From positions 1 to 54,866 of the forward strand of contig JAFXXK010000021.1 in NCBI GenBank assembly GCA_017542305.1: a stretch of DNA of 54,866 bases, read 5' to 3'. Origin of the DNA: a bacterium. GTDB lineage: Bacteria > Cyanobacteriota > Vampirovibrionia > Gastranaerophilales > Gastranaerophilaceae. The notes under the pieces were generated by a model. It had not been told where the DNA came from. It worked only from the letters and a program-made list of their open reading frames with translations, and searched no databases. Shown here piece by piece: positions 17,874 to 26,504 of this stretch (position 1 is its first letter; every line of letters begins with the position of its first letter). Both the position numbers and the translations under genes were made by a program.

Positions 17874-19226
17874 TTATTCTTTTTTTGAACCTGTCCAGAA
17901 AGGTTTGGTCTTGGTATTCATTGCGTGCTCTATATTGCTCAAAAGATCTTGGACATCTTCATTATCATCTAAGGACTGAGCCTGCTTTGCATACCCTAAA
18001 GCAGCTTCCGGTTTGTTATTATTTAAGTACATCGCAGAAATATTATATAAAATAATATATTTATCGCTATCTTCTTTTGATAAATTATATGCTTTTTGGA
18101 AAGATGCAAGGGCATTCTTAAAATCGCCCATATCATCATAGGCAATTGCCATATCTATATATCCGCCTGGAAGATCAGGTGCCTGTGCAACATAATTTTT
18201 TGCCTCTTTTAATTTTTGAGATGACATATTCTTTGCAGAACCCAAAACAACCGGTCCATATATTAATGTCTTTGTGGGAAACTCTGATATCGGGGTATTG
18301 GAAATAGTCGGTACTATATTATACAAAAGGCGAATTGTTGATATATCGGTAGGAGAAATATACTGAAAAGCACTTCTGTGTTTAATAAATAATCTGTTCT
18401 CTCCCTGATTTGCCTGATTTGCCATATACATCAAGTCATCCGTACTGTAACTGTGCCCCATGATACCTAAAGCATGTCCAATCTCGTGTAAAACTGTACT
18501 GTAAAGCTCTTTATCAGAGAAGAACGAACCGTTTGCATCTTTATCATAAACCGTAATAACCATCTTCTTTAACAGTCCGTTTCTTATTACAGGATCAGTA
18601 TGCGCAACAACATACTTGCAACCGCTGTCTGCGCAATTCGTTATGGGGGAAGGCTCATATTTCACCACAATTTGCGCAGATGATTCATTATCTATAAATT
18701 TAAAAGTTATGAAACCGGAAGATGCAGTCCACTGCCCAAAAGCTCTGGAAACTTCCGTTGTATAATAATCAGGATAATAACTATTATCCTCTGATGATAC
18801 ATAAACTTTCAGCGGAAAAGTTTTCGGATTCCAGTGTATTATTTCCGTATTCATAGGAGTTCTGTCAATATAGTTTGCACCGTATTTCTGCAACAAATTG
18901 TTCCGCCACAGACTGACCTGAATACCTGCGAAAAGTTGCGCACTGTCTTTTTTATCACTGTTTGCGAACTCAAACATTTCCTTTTGAATATTATAAGAGG
19001 GTTTAAACTTTGCAAGAGTCTGAACATAATAATACTTGTAATTAGAATTTTGTTTATTCCATAATCTGGCATTTTTTAAATTCTTATAAGCCTGAAAATA
19101 CTTACCCTGCTTAAAATAAGACACACCAGTATTGAAAAAATATTCAGGTAAAGCTATTGCACCGACAACAATAAAAAACAGCAATACCGCCAGAATTCCG
19201 ATACTAAATATGTACCTCTTTTTCAT
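17874..19226 (-). CDS. Membrane-anchored matrixin-like zinc metalloprotease with TPR repeats
   Basis: One N-terminal membrane helix (about residues 7-27) is followed by a TPR-like helical pair. A metzincin domain (about 125-310) has the zinc site HEIGHALGIMGH at 247-258 and the Met-turn DDLMY. The zinc motif is HExxHxxGxxxH, one residue longer than the textbook matrixin spacing; this variant is common in bacterial M10-like proteins. The C-terminal third has at least two TPRs (GGYIDMAIAYDDMGDFKNAL and YNISAMYLNNNKPEAALGYA). It probably cleaves proteins on the periplasmic or outer face. No propeptide cysteine switch was recognised. Its first 23 bases overlap the end of scpB, placing it last in the smc-scpA-scpB unit, an unexpected partner. 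Confidence 0.85.
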   Translation of the reverse strand: MKKRYIFSIGILAVLLFFIVVGAIALPEYFFNTGVSYFKQGKYFQAYKNLKNARLWNKQNSNYKYYYVQTLAKFKPSYNIQKEMFEFANSDKKDSAQLFAGIQVSLWRNNLLQKYGANYIDRTPMNTEIIHWNPKTFPLKVYVSSEDNSYYPDYYTTEVSRAFGQWTASSGFITFKFIDNESSAQIVVKYEPSPITNCADSGCKYVVAHTDPVIRNGLLKKMVITVYDKDANGSFFSDKELYSTVLHEIGHALGIMGHSYSTDDLMYMANQANQGENRLFIKHRSAFQYISPTDISTIRLLYNIVPTISNTPISEFPTKTLIYGPVVLGSAKNMSSQKLKEAKNYVAQAPDLPGGYIDMAIAYDDMGDFKNALASFQKAYNLSKEDSDKYIILYNISAMYLNNNKPEAALGYAKQAQSLDDNEDVQDLLSNIEHAMNTKTKPFWTGSKKE

Positions 19227-19734
19227 TATCTTTTAACCCCTTCTCAGCTTCCAAGAGTTTTGCCAAAGCCCTTGTATCTCCCTTTAATTTAAAATATTCA
19301 TCAAATTTTTGAGTAGTTCTTAAGTTATAGCTTCTTCCGTTTTTATCTCTGGTTCTGCTTATCAATCCCTTTTCCAGCAATTCCGGAATATGTTCATAAG
19401 TAGTAGAACCGCGCAGCTCTTTTAATTCCGTCTGACGAATAGGCTGTTTCAAAGCTATTACAGCCAAGGTTTTTAATACAGCAGGTTTCAGTTCAACAGG
19501 ACAAAGTTTTTCAACGATATCCATATGTTCTTCTTTTACCTGAAGAATATACCCGTTTTCATCATCAATTTCTAATGCACCCGGTCTTGAAGAATAGTCC
19601 ATGATTAATTCTAACATGGCTTCTTCTGTTTTTTCCACATCTTCTTCATCTAAGATTTCTGCAATTTCTTTTATAGTCAGAGCTTTGGCTGTTGTAAACA
19701 AAACAGCCTCAATTCTAGCCTTCAACTGTTCCAT
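19204..19734 (-). CDS. scpB: Segregation and condensation protein B
   Basis: ScpB dimerises through winged-helix domains and binds the ScpA kleisin in the SMC-ScpAB chromosome-condensing complex. The 176 residues open with KARIEAVLFTTAKALTIKEI, the family's typical first helix. They include the second winged helix, with IALKQPIRQTELKELRG and LLEKGLISRTRDKNGRSYNL. Length is normal. The start overlaps the scpA end by 20 bases, indicating translational coupling. Its own 3' end overlaps the metalloprotease start. Confidence 0.93.
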   Translation of the reverse strand: MEQLKARIEAVLFTTAKALTIKEIAEILDEEDVEKTEEAMLELIMDYSSRPGALEIDDENGYILQVKEEHMDIVEKLCPVELKPAVLKTLAVIALKQPIRQTELKELRGSTTYEHIPELLEKGLISRTRDKNGRSYNLRTTQKFDEYFKLKGDTRALAKLLEAEKGLKDNEKEVHI

Positions 19735-20521
19735 CTGTTCCCGTTCCTTTTACAACATACAAATCCGAATAAAACTTTTCCTGATACAAATCATAATCTG
19801 TGTCTACCGTCAGGAATAACAATGCAATATATGCACTAATCTTATCCATCCCCAGCAAAGTAAGCTGATTTAATTCAACTTTATCATTTGATTCAAATAT
19901 CTGCTGCAGATTATCCTTTAATCTCAGCACACATTCTTCAATATATTCTTCATGCGCAAGATTTATAATATCATCAGGAGTAAATCTTTTATAGTTGGTA
20001 ACTCTCTGTTTTGCACGTTCATGTGCATTCTTGATAGACTGCGTTCTGTCAAGTTTTTCGTAAAATTTTAACTGTCTGATTAAATCCTGCAAAGTTACAA
20101 CACGGTTTCTGTTTAACCTTACACTCGTTCTTCTCTGAAGAACATCCTCAATAGACTGAACGTTTGCTTCGGGGATAAAGTCTTCCTCGGGATATTCTAC
20201 AATAAACCCATCCTCGTCATACTCTACGCTTTCCTCCGGAGGATCCTGGAATTGCAATACATCAATACCGTCAAGTATTTTTGACTTCATGTTTAAAAGC
20301 ACGGAAGCAAACAGATACGTTCTTCCGGTAATTCTTAAATTATCCGATTTCATAGCACAACAATGCGCAAGGTATTTATCCGTAACATCAATAATATCAA
20401 TATTCCACGGATCGATTTTACCCGCTCTTGCCATTGAAACGAGAATGCCTATACCTTCATTTTCGGCATTTTTCTCTATCTCTGGCAAATCTAAATTGTA
20501 ATTAACTACCGCTGTGCTCAT
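19715..20521 (-). CDS. scpA: Segregation and condensation protein A (kleisin)
   Basis: The 268-residue kleisin bridges the SMC heads and binds ScpB. The N-terminal ILVSMARAGKIDPWNIDIID segment is the hallmark SMC-neck-binding helix. A central acidic stretch (about 90-130) is the ScpB-binding linker. The C-terminus forms the winged helix that contacts the SMC head. One base separates the smc stop from this ATG, so the two are coupled. All three condensin genes being contiguous is not universal in bacteria and makes stoichiometric expression likely. Confidence 0.93.
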   Translation of the reverse strand: MSTAVVNYNLDLPEIEKNAENEGIGILVSMARAGKIDPWNIDIIDVTDKYLAHCCAMKSDNLRITGRTYLFASVLLNMKSKILDGIDVLQFQDPPEESVEYDEDGFIVEYPEEDFIPEANVQSIEDVLQRRTSVRLNRNRVVTLQDLIRQLKFYEKLDRTQSIKNAHERAKQRVTNYKRFTPDDIINLAHEEYIEECVLRLKDNLQQIFESNDKVELNQLTLLGMDKISAYIALLFLTVDTDYDLYQEKFYSDLYVVKGTGTDGTVEG

Positions 20522-20522
20522 A

Positions 20523-23500
20523 CTAATCTCTTAATTTTACTCCGGTTACTTTTGTGATACCTTTTTCTTTTTGAGTTACACCTATTGTCCTATTAGCTGA
20601 TTCTATCATAGGTTTGCGATGGCTAACTACTATAAATTGCGTATCTTTTGATTGTTTCTGCACCATTTGGGCGATACGTTCAACATTCATTGTATCCAAA
20701 TTCGCATCAACTTCATCAAGTGCATAGAATGGAGAGGGCAGATATTTCTGAATAGCAAAAACAAAAGCCAGTGCCGTAATTGATTTTTCACCGCCCGACA
20801 AACTGCCCAACCGCTGGTGTTTTTTATCTCTGATACTTACTTTCATATCTAACCCGCCGGATAAAGGTTCTTCCGGATTTTCCAAAACCAACTCACCCTC
20901 TCCCTCGGAAAGATTATGGAACACTTCTTTGAAGTTTTCATTGATATTATTATAAGATTTCAGGAATGCTTCTTTCTTCTGCTGTTCATACCCGCTCATA
21001 CGGTCAAGAATTTCCTTACGTTCTTTTGTCAGAATTTCGATTTTTTCTTTTAATTCTTCCTGGCGTGCTAATTTTTCATCATACGTTGTTAATGCTCTCA
21101 TATTAACATCACCAAGTTCATTCATTTTCTTTTCAAGACGCTGAATTTTTGCATTAATATCATCTATGGACATTTCTACGGGTTCTAATTTTGAAATATC
21201 AGCACCGGTTTCTTCCAAGGCTTGCCGAGCGGAATCAAGCTGCGGCTCAAGTTCACGTCTGCGGGCTTTGAAAGATTCTATCTGCTCCGCAATTCTTTCT
21301 ATGTCTGAAGATTTGATATGTTTATCTTTTTCTAAATTATTAATTTCTTCAGCAATTTTATCTCTCTGTTTTATCAATTCACCAAGTTTTTCCTGAATTA
21401 CGTCAATTTGTTCGGTTAATATCTCAACTTTCTTGTTTAAACCTTCTATCTCAACCTTGAAAGTTTCTTTATCCTGCTCTAATTTTACATTACTCTTTTC
21501 TTTTTCCGTAATTGTTTCTTCATGGGTTACAATCAAACCTTCAGCAAAAGTTATCTGACGGTCGAAATCATTGCACTCATTATTTACAGACATTAGGTTG
21601 GATTCCAGACGTTTAATCTCAGCTTCAACCCCTTGTGTTTTTTCTTTTAAATCCTTAAGGTCTTGATCATTAATAAGCTTTTCAATATCTTCAATTTCAG
21701 ATTTGACATTCAACATTCTGTCATTTATCTGAAGATTTTTCTCTTCCAATCTATCAAGCTTTTTATTAATAGAATCTACCTGAGGTTCGGAAGATTTTAT
21801 GAAATCAGCCTTTTCCTTTAAAACAGTTTCGCTGTTTTCATAGTTACGAACCATATTATCAAGTTCAATTTTTGCCTTAGTGTGTTCGGTGACACAATCT
21901 GAATACTGTCCGCGAATTTCTGATAATTTGGTTTCAATATCACCTTTTTTTGTTTCTAATGCGGCAGATTTCTGCTCCATTTCTTTTAATTTCTTTTTAA
22001 CTTCTTCGAGTTCGCTGTCATCATTTTGAGAGAAAGAGAAGCCTGATTTCTTAACAGTACCGCCGGTAATAGCACCTGACTTTTCAAACAATTCACCGGC
22101 TAATGTTACCATACGATACTTACCGATAAGACGTTTTGCACATTCCATATCTTCAACAACAATGGTATCTCCAACTGCATAGAAGAATGCGTTTATGTAC
22201 TCGTCAGCGAAATCAACAAGATTAATTGCAAAATCAATAACGCCTTTATCTTTCGGTAATGCAAGCTTTGTGGGAGCTTTTGCCACTTTATTAAGCGGAA
22301 TAAAAGTTGTTCTGCCGGCTTTTGCGGATTTTAACAGTTCTATTGCAACGGAAGCTACATGTTCATCGTCAACAACAATATGTCCCATCCTGCCACCGAA
22401 TGCTATCTCCAAAGCTGTTGCATATTCTTTATCTACAGTCCCCAACTTCATTAGAGGCGCATGGACACCTTTTAATTTCGCATCCATTACGGTATCTATA
22501 GCTATATTCGATGCCGAATTACTTGCTATTTGTTTTGCAGTTTCAAGACGGTTTAGCTTCCCGTATACCATTTTGATATTATAATTCAAGTCATTTATTT
22601 CATTATCGGTTGTATCAAGTTCATGCATCTTTGACTGCTGAATTGCCTTTAATTCCTGCATTTCCTGTGCCAACTGTTCCACAAGAGTTTTCTTAAGGTC
22701 ATGATCCGCTGCATAATTAGCTTTCATTTCCTCTAATTCTGCAAGTTTTTGTTTTGCTTCCTCTAAAGACTTAGTTAAGGTTTTCAGGTCGCTTTCAAGC
22801 GGATATTTATCTTTAAGAAGTTGAGCTTCTTTATCCTGTAAATCTTCTAACTCTTTGCGTAATCTGTTACGGTTTTCAATATGCTGTTCAGCCGTACTGC
22901 TTAATCCGGTCATATCTTTTAAAATCTTTGAAAGCTCCGCATTCTTTTCTTTTATATTCGCTTCGATATTTTGAGCATTCTCTATGTTTAAAGTTTTCTG
23001 TAACTTTAAATCCTCAATTTTCTTTTTATGAGCTTCTATACCATTTTTGGCATTTTCTATTGTTCTTTTATTTTCTAATATTTGCTTATCCGCAAAGATT
23101 ACAGCATTGTTTTTACGATCTATCTCACCTTTTAAGGATTCTTCCTGTCGCTTTAACTCAAGCTGCTGCGCTTCGCCCTTTTCAGAAACTTCTTGTTTTA
23201 TCTGCTCGTATTTACCGCGAATGAGATTAATTTTTTCATCAATATCTTTATTCTTTAATTCTTCTTCTTTTTTCTTCTTGGAAAATTCCAAAATGTTTTC
23301 ATGAGCCTGTTCAAGGTTACGCTTAATGTCAAAGAAACGGACTTTTACAACCTGACCTTCAAGTCCTTGTTTTTCTTCTCTGAGTTTTTGATATTTTATC
23401 GCAACTTCACGTTCTTCTTTTAACTGTTCAAGCATAGCCGAAATCTCTGTTAAAATAAGATTCGAACGTTCAACTCTGCTTTCAACATCCGTTAATTCAT

Positions 23501-24017
23501 TGGTCGCCTGTTCTATACGGCGGTTAAAATCAGCAATGCCTGCAATCTCATCAATAATCTTACGTCTTTCTTTGGTATTACAATTTGTAATCCAAAGTAC
23601 ATCACCCTGCATCATAACATTATAGCTGTTAGGTGTAACGTTATATTTTTCAAGCAATGCATGAACATTAGTTAACGTAGTAACACTGTCATTTATATAA
23701 TATGTACTTGCATAGCCCTGGCTAGTTTTACGGATACGTCTGGCAATATTCAGTTCACCCTCACCGTCAACATCCCCAAAAGTAACCTTTACGGCTGCTT
23801 CATTACGTTTTGTATAATTTGAAATAAACTGAGAAAGATTTTCTGCACGCAAATCGCTCGCCTTTGCGAGTCCTAATGCGAAAAGAACACTGTCAATAAT
23901 ATTACTCTTTCCCGAACCATTTGGTCCTGAAACAGTGGTAAAACCTTTTAAAAGGGGTATTTCCGACTTATTGGCAAATGACTTAAAATTATCTATTTCC
24001 AGTTGTTTTATATACAT
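20523..24017 (-). CDS. smc: Chromosome segregation protein SMC
   Basis: The 1164-residue condensin ATPase starts at the ATG at 24017 (MYIKQLEIDNFKSF). A longer in-frame start at 24077 lies within the -35 box of the promoter and lacks family support. The Walker A GPNGSGKSNIIDS is near residue 33. Two long coiled coils flank the hinge (about 500-650, with VHAPLMKLG and GGRMGHIVVDD). The C-terminal head has the ABC signature LSGGEKS and Walker B FYALDEVDANLD. It loops and compacts the chromosome with ScpA and ScpB, encoded directly downstream. A TTGACA-N17-TCTAAT promoter gives a leader of about 24 bases. Confidence 0.97.
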   Translation of the reverse strand: MYIKQLEIDNFKSFANKSEIPLLKGFTTVSGPNGSGKSNIIDSVLFALGLAKASDLRAENLSQFISNYTKRNEAAVKVTFGDVDGEGELNIARRIRKTSQGYASTYYINDSVTTLTNVHALLEKYNVTPNSYNVMMQGDVLWITNCNTKERRKIIDEIAGIADFNRRIEQATNELTDVESRVERSNLILTEISAMLEQLKEEREVAIKYQKLREEKQGLEGQVVKVRFFDIKRNLEQAHENILEFSKKKKEEELKNKDIDEKINLIRGKYEQIKQEVSEKGEAQQLELKRQEESLKGEIDRKNNAVIFADKQILENKRTIENAKNGIEAHKKKIEDLKLQKTLNIENAQNIEANIKEKNAELSKILKDMTGLSSTAEQHIENRNRLRKELEDLQDKEAQLLKDKYPLESDLKTLTKSLEEAKQKLAELEEMKANYAADHDLKKTLVEQLAQEMQELKAIQQSKMHELDTTDNEINDLNYNIKMVYGKLNRLETAKQIASNSASNIAIDTVMDAKLKGVHAPLMKLGTVDKEYATALEIAFGGRMGHIVVDDEHVASVAIELLKSAKAGRTTFIPLNKVAKAPTKLALPKDKGVIDFAINLVDFADEYINAFFYAVGDTIVVEDMECAKRLIGKYRMVTLAGELFEKSGAITGGTVKKSGFSFSQNDDSELEEVKKKLKEMEQKSAALETKKGDIETKLSEIRGQYSDCVTEHTKAKIELDNMVRNYENSETVLKEKADFIKSSEPQVDSINKKLDRLEEKNLQINDRMLNVKSEIEDIEKLINDQDLKDLKEKTQGVEAEIKRLESNLMSVNNECNDFDRQITFAEGLIVTHEETITEKEKSNVKLEQDKETFKVEIEGLNKKVEILTEQIDVIQEKLGELIKQRDKIAEEINNLEKDKHIKSSDIERIAEQIESFKARRRELEPQLDSARQALEETGADISKLEPVEMSIDDINAKIQRLEKKMNELGDVNMRALTTYDEKLARQEELKEKIEILTKERKEILDRMSGYEQQKKEAFLKSYNNINENFKEVFHNLSEGEGELVLENPEEPLSGGLDMKVSIRDKKHQRLGSLSGGEKSITALAFVFAIQKYLPSPFYALDEVDANLDTMNVERIAQMVQKQSKDTQFIVVSHRKPMIESANRTIGVTQKEKGITKVTGVKLRD

Positions 24018-24048
24018 AATTTTCCCGTTTATACACGTCCCTTTTACT

Positions 24049-24077
24049 ATTAGACTATATTTTTTGCTATATGTCAA
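24049..24077 (-). promoter_or_regulatory. Sigma-70 promoter of the smc-scpA-scpB operon
   Basis: On the minus strand a perfect TTGACA (24077-24072), a 17-base spacer and TCTAAT (24054-24049) predict a start near 24042. It supports the 24017 ATG over the upstream in-frame start. Confidence 0.65.
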
Positions 24078-24121
24078 ACAGGTTTACAAATTTTTAGAAT
24101 ACTTGATGAAAACAAACCGAA

Positions 24122-24150
24122 TTGACGAACCCCACAAAATATGATATATT
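24122..24150 (+). promoter_or_regulatory. Sigma-70 promoter of the small secreted protein gene
   Basis: TTGACG, a 17-base spacer and TATATT preceded by TGA (extended -10) give a leader of about 36 bases. It is divergent from the smc promoter, with 44 bases between the -35 boxes. Confidence 0.65.
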
Positions 24151-24192
24151 TACCTGCGTAGAGAGCATACTATTCTATGAAAGGTTGGTATT

Positions 24193-24633
24193 ATGAAAAA
24201 TTTTGCAAAATCATTGGTTATTTTTAGTGTATTGGCACTAACAGCCGTTCCGGCATTTGCAAGAACATGGATTGAAATCGGAAACGGTCACTATATAGAT
24301 TCTGAAAGTATTAAACCATACTCTAACTATGGTTCTTATACTATGGACACAAAATATATAGGTAAAAATGCACCTATAGACAAAATTGACGGCAAAGATG
24401 TATGGACTATTAAAACATATTCATACATTGACTGCAAATCAGCTTATGCAAAAACTCTTTCTATGACAGCACTAGATTCTGATGACAGAGTTGTTCATAC
24501 TGATAAAAACATTGGAAAACAATGGTACGGAATTAACAATCCCGGCTCAAGAGCTTATGAATCATACTCATTTGTATGCTCTGACAAATATCTGAATGTC
24601 CGTCCGGGATATAACAATTTATGGTGGTACTAA
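24193..24633 (+). CDS. Small secreted protein, possibly surface-adhesin-E-like
   Basis: The 146 residues begin with a clear signal peptide (KSLVIFSVLALTAVPAFA, cleavage after AFA at about residue 23). The mature 123 residues are rich in Tyr and Ser with two cysteines (in YIDCKSAYA and SFVCSDKY) that could form a disulfide. The order W-I-E-I-G...Y-I-D-S-E-S-I...Y-x-D-C, then a late cysteine, resembles the small Adhesin_E-type proteins. That match is weak, and function is best treated as unknown. It probably sits in the periplasm or on the surface. It has its own promoter (24122-24150) and terminator (24654-24678), so it is a single-gene unit. Confidence 0.8.
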   Translation: MKNFAKSLVIFSVLALTAVPAFARTWIEIGNGHYIDSESIKPYSNYGSYTMDTKYIGKNAPIDKIDGKDVWTIKTYSYIDCKSAYAKTLSMTALDSDDRVVHTDKNIGKQWYGINNPGSRAYESYSFVCSDKYLNVRPGYNNLWWY

Positions 24634-24653
24634 ACCATATAAAATATAAAACG

Positions 24654-24678
24654 ACACCGCAGAAATGCGGTGTTTTTT
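24654..24678 (+). terminator. Terminator of the small secreted protein gene
   Basis: ACACCGC / GCGGTGT with loop AGAAAT runs into TTTTTT, 21 bases after the stop. Confidence 0.87.
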
Positions 24679-24687
24679 ATACAAAAT

Positions 24688-24715
24688 TTGCATTGCGGAC
24701 AAAATATGCTATAAT
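24688..24715 (+). promoter_or_regulatory. Strong promoter of the PadR-like gene, predicted leaderless
   Basis: TTGCAT, a 16-base spacer and a perfect TATAAT with TG one base upstream are followed by exactly six bases and then ATG (24722). The canonical start point therefore coincides with the A of the start codon, and no Shine-Dalgarno is present. Confidence 0.65.
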
Positions 24716-24721
24716 CCGTAT

Positions 24722-25246
24722 ATGATTGAACTTCTGATATTATATGTATTAACACGCAGAGAGTTTACGATGTACGGAATCTCAAAGGAAATTGAGGGCC
24801 GTTTTGATGTATATACAAGACCAAGTTTCGGAGCATTAAAACCTGCCTTGCGCAAGCTTATTTCGGGCGGATTTATCGATGCCAGAAAATCTATGTCCGA
24901 GGGCGGAAAACTTTCCGTATATTATTCCATTACGAATGACGGGGAAAAGGAATTAAAAAAACTCATAAAAAAAGAACTTTCCACAAACCCTGTCCAATTT
25001 ATAGCTAATGCAAAAATCAAATTATCTGCAGCGGATAAATTAAATAAAGAGGAACGTGCAGAATTGTTTTTGCACCTGAAAACACTGGCAATCTCGTTTA
25101 AAAATTCTGCCGAAAATATTTTGAATGATGAATATACTGAGAAGAATTTCTATCAGAAAATTTTGCTTGATAATTCAAGTGTTGTATACTCCAACTTGAT
25201 AAAAGTTATTGAAGGATTTGAAAAAGATAATGAGCGCAACGGTTGA
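24722..25246 (+). CDS. PadR-family transcriptional regulator
   Basis: The 174 residues start MIELLILYVLTRREFTMYGI, the typical first helices of the PadR winged-helix domain. The wing follows, with SEGGKLSVYYSITNDGEKEL, and then a C-terminal helical (Vir-like) dimerisation region. PadR proteins usually repress neighbouring genes until a ligand is bound. The 3' end overlaps the radical-SAM gene by 17 bases, so regulator and enzyme are co-expressed. The ATG at 24722 is chosen over an in-frame codon at 24665 because the latter lies inside the upstream terminator and the family alignment starts here. The message appears leaderless. Confidence 0.85.
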   Translation: MIELLILYVLTRREFTMYGISKEIEGRFDVYTRPSFGALKPALRKLISGGFIDARKSMSEGGKLSVYYSITNDGEKELKKLIKKELSTNPVQFIANAKIKLSAADKLNKEERAELFLHLKTLAISFKNSAENILNDEYTEKNFYQKILLDNSSVVYSNLIKVIEGFEKDNERNG

Positions 25247-26504
25247 TAAAGTTATAACAGGCTCAATTGCAGAAGAGTTGGAAATTGAAGCCGGAGATGA
25301 AATTCTGTCAATTGATGACACAAAAATGGAAGATATGATTGATTATAACTTCCTTTGCAAATCCGATTTTATAACACTTGAAATTAAAAAGAAAAACGGC
25401 GAAATTGAAGTAATTGAATTAGAAAAAGATTACGATGAGGATTTGGGTATAGTATTTGAAAGTGCCGTCTTTAACAAAATAAAACCCTGCCTTAACCATT
25501 GTATATTCTGCTTTGTAGACCAGCAGCCAAAAGGATTACGAGATACGTTATATATTAAAGACGATGATTACAGATTATCCTATCTGCAAGGCACATATAT
25601 TACGCTAACAAACCTTACGGAAAAAGATAAAGAACGAATCAAAAGAATGCACCTCGGTCCGTTTTATGTTTCCGTACATACAACAAACCCCGAACTGCGC
25701 GTAAAAATGCTCAGAAATCCTAATGCCGGAAAAGCCTTAGAAAATTTACAATGGCTCAGAAAAAATAAAATACCGTTTCATGCACAAATCGTGCTGTGTC
25801 CGGGTTACAATGACGGCAAAGAACTTGACAGAACTTTGTCGGATTTGGCAAAATTAAAAAAGACTGTTCTTTCTGTTGCAATAGTTCCTGTAGGGATAAC
25901 TCAATTCAGAAAAGGAGAAAAACTCAGACAAGTTGATAAAAAATGTGCAGCAGAAACTATAAAGATTGCATCAAAATATAAGAGGGTCTGTTGTTCTGAT
26001 GAGTTTTTCCTTTTAGCCGGCGAAAAAATTCCAAACGCAAAATATTACGGAAGTTTCTCACAATTGGACGACGGCGTCGGCTCTTTGAGGTATTTGCTGG
26101 AAAATTTCAAAAAACTTGAATTACCCAAAGCTGTTAATAAAAACCTAAAAATAGTTTTGGCAACTTCTTATGCTGCATTATATGCGGTAGAAAAAATCAG
26201 CAAAAAATTAAACAAAATAAATAATTTAACAACAAAAGTCATACCCGTAAAATCTGATTATTGGGGCGAAAATATAACCGTTGCAGGCTTAATCACCTCC
26301 GACGATTTGGTTAACTCAATAAAAAACGAGAAATGCGATTTTGTAGTCATACCTACAGTAATGCTGCGTCCGTATAGCGAAGACTTTTTAGACGGAAACA
26401 ATCTGGATTATGTAAAACAAAAATCCGGCAAAGAATTTTTTATTTTGAAAAACAATTATTCTATGTCGGATTTTATTGATTATTTATGGTCAATTTCAGA
26501 CTAA
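25230..26504 (+). CDS. PDZ / radical-SAM / DUF512 protein (TIGR03279-like)
   Basis: The 424-residue protein starts with a short PDZ-like domain (TGSIAEELEIEAGDEILSID). The radical-SAM cluster motif CLNHCIFC (CxxxCxxC) follows, with the strongly conserved FVDQQPKGLRDTLYIKDDDY. The rest is the DUF512 region. It should bind a 4Fe-4S cluster and S-adenosylmethionine in the cytosol; its reaction is not established. The family is conserved in cyanobacteria and their relatives and in Firmicutes. The ATG at 25230 follows GAAGGA; an in-frame TTG at 25209 is the alternative. It follows the PadR gene with overlap. Its stop overlaps that of pheS tail to tail by four bases. Confidence 0.88.
   Translation: MSATVDKVITGSIAEELEIEAGDEILSIDDTKMEDMIDYNFLCKSDFITLEIKKKNGEIEVIELEKDYDEDLGIVFESAVFNKIKPCLNHCIFCFVDQQPKGLRDTLYIKDDDYRLSYLQGTYITLTNLTEKDKERIKRMHLGPFYVSVHTTNPELRVKMLRNPNAGKALENLQWLRKNKIPFHAQIVLCPGYNDGKELDRTLSDLAKLKKTVLSVAIVPVGITQFRKGEKLRQVDKKCAAETIKIASKYKRVCCSDEFFLLAGEKIPNAKYYGSFSQLDDGVGSLRYLLENFKKLELPKAVNKNLKIVLATSYAALYAVEKISKKLNKINNLTTKVIPVKSDYWGENITVAGLITSDDLVNSIKNEKCDFVVIPTVMLRPYSEDFLDGNNLDYVKQKSGKEFFILKNNYSMSDFIDYLWSISD

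Noticed and set aside
23992-24077. A longer smc start at 24077
   Set aside because: The extra 20 residues lack family support, and the codon overlaps the promoter -35 box.
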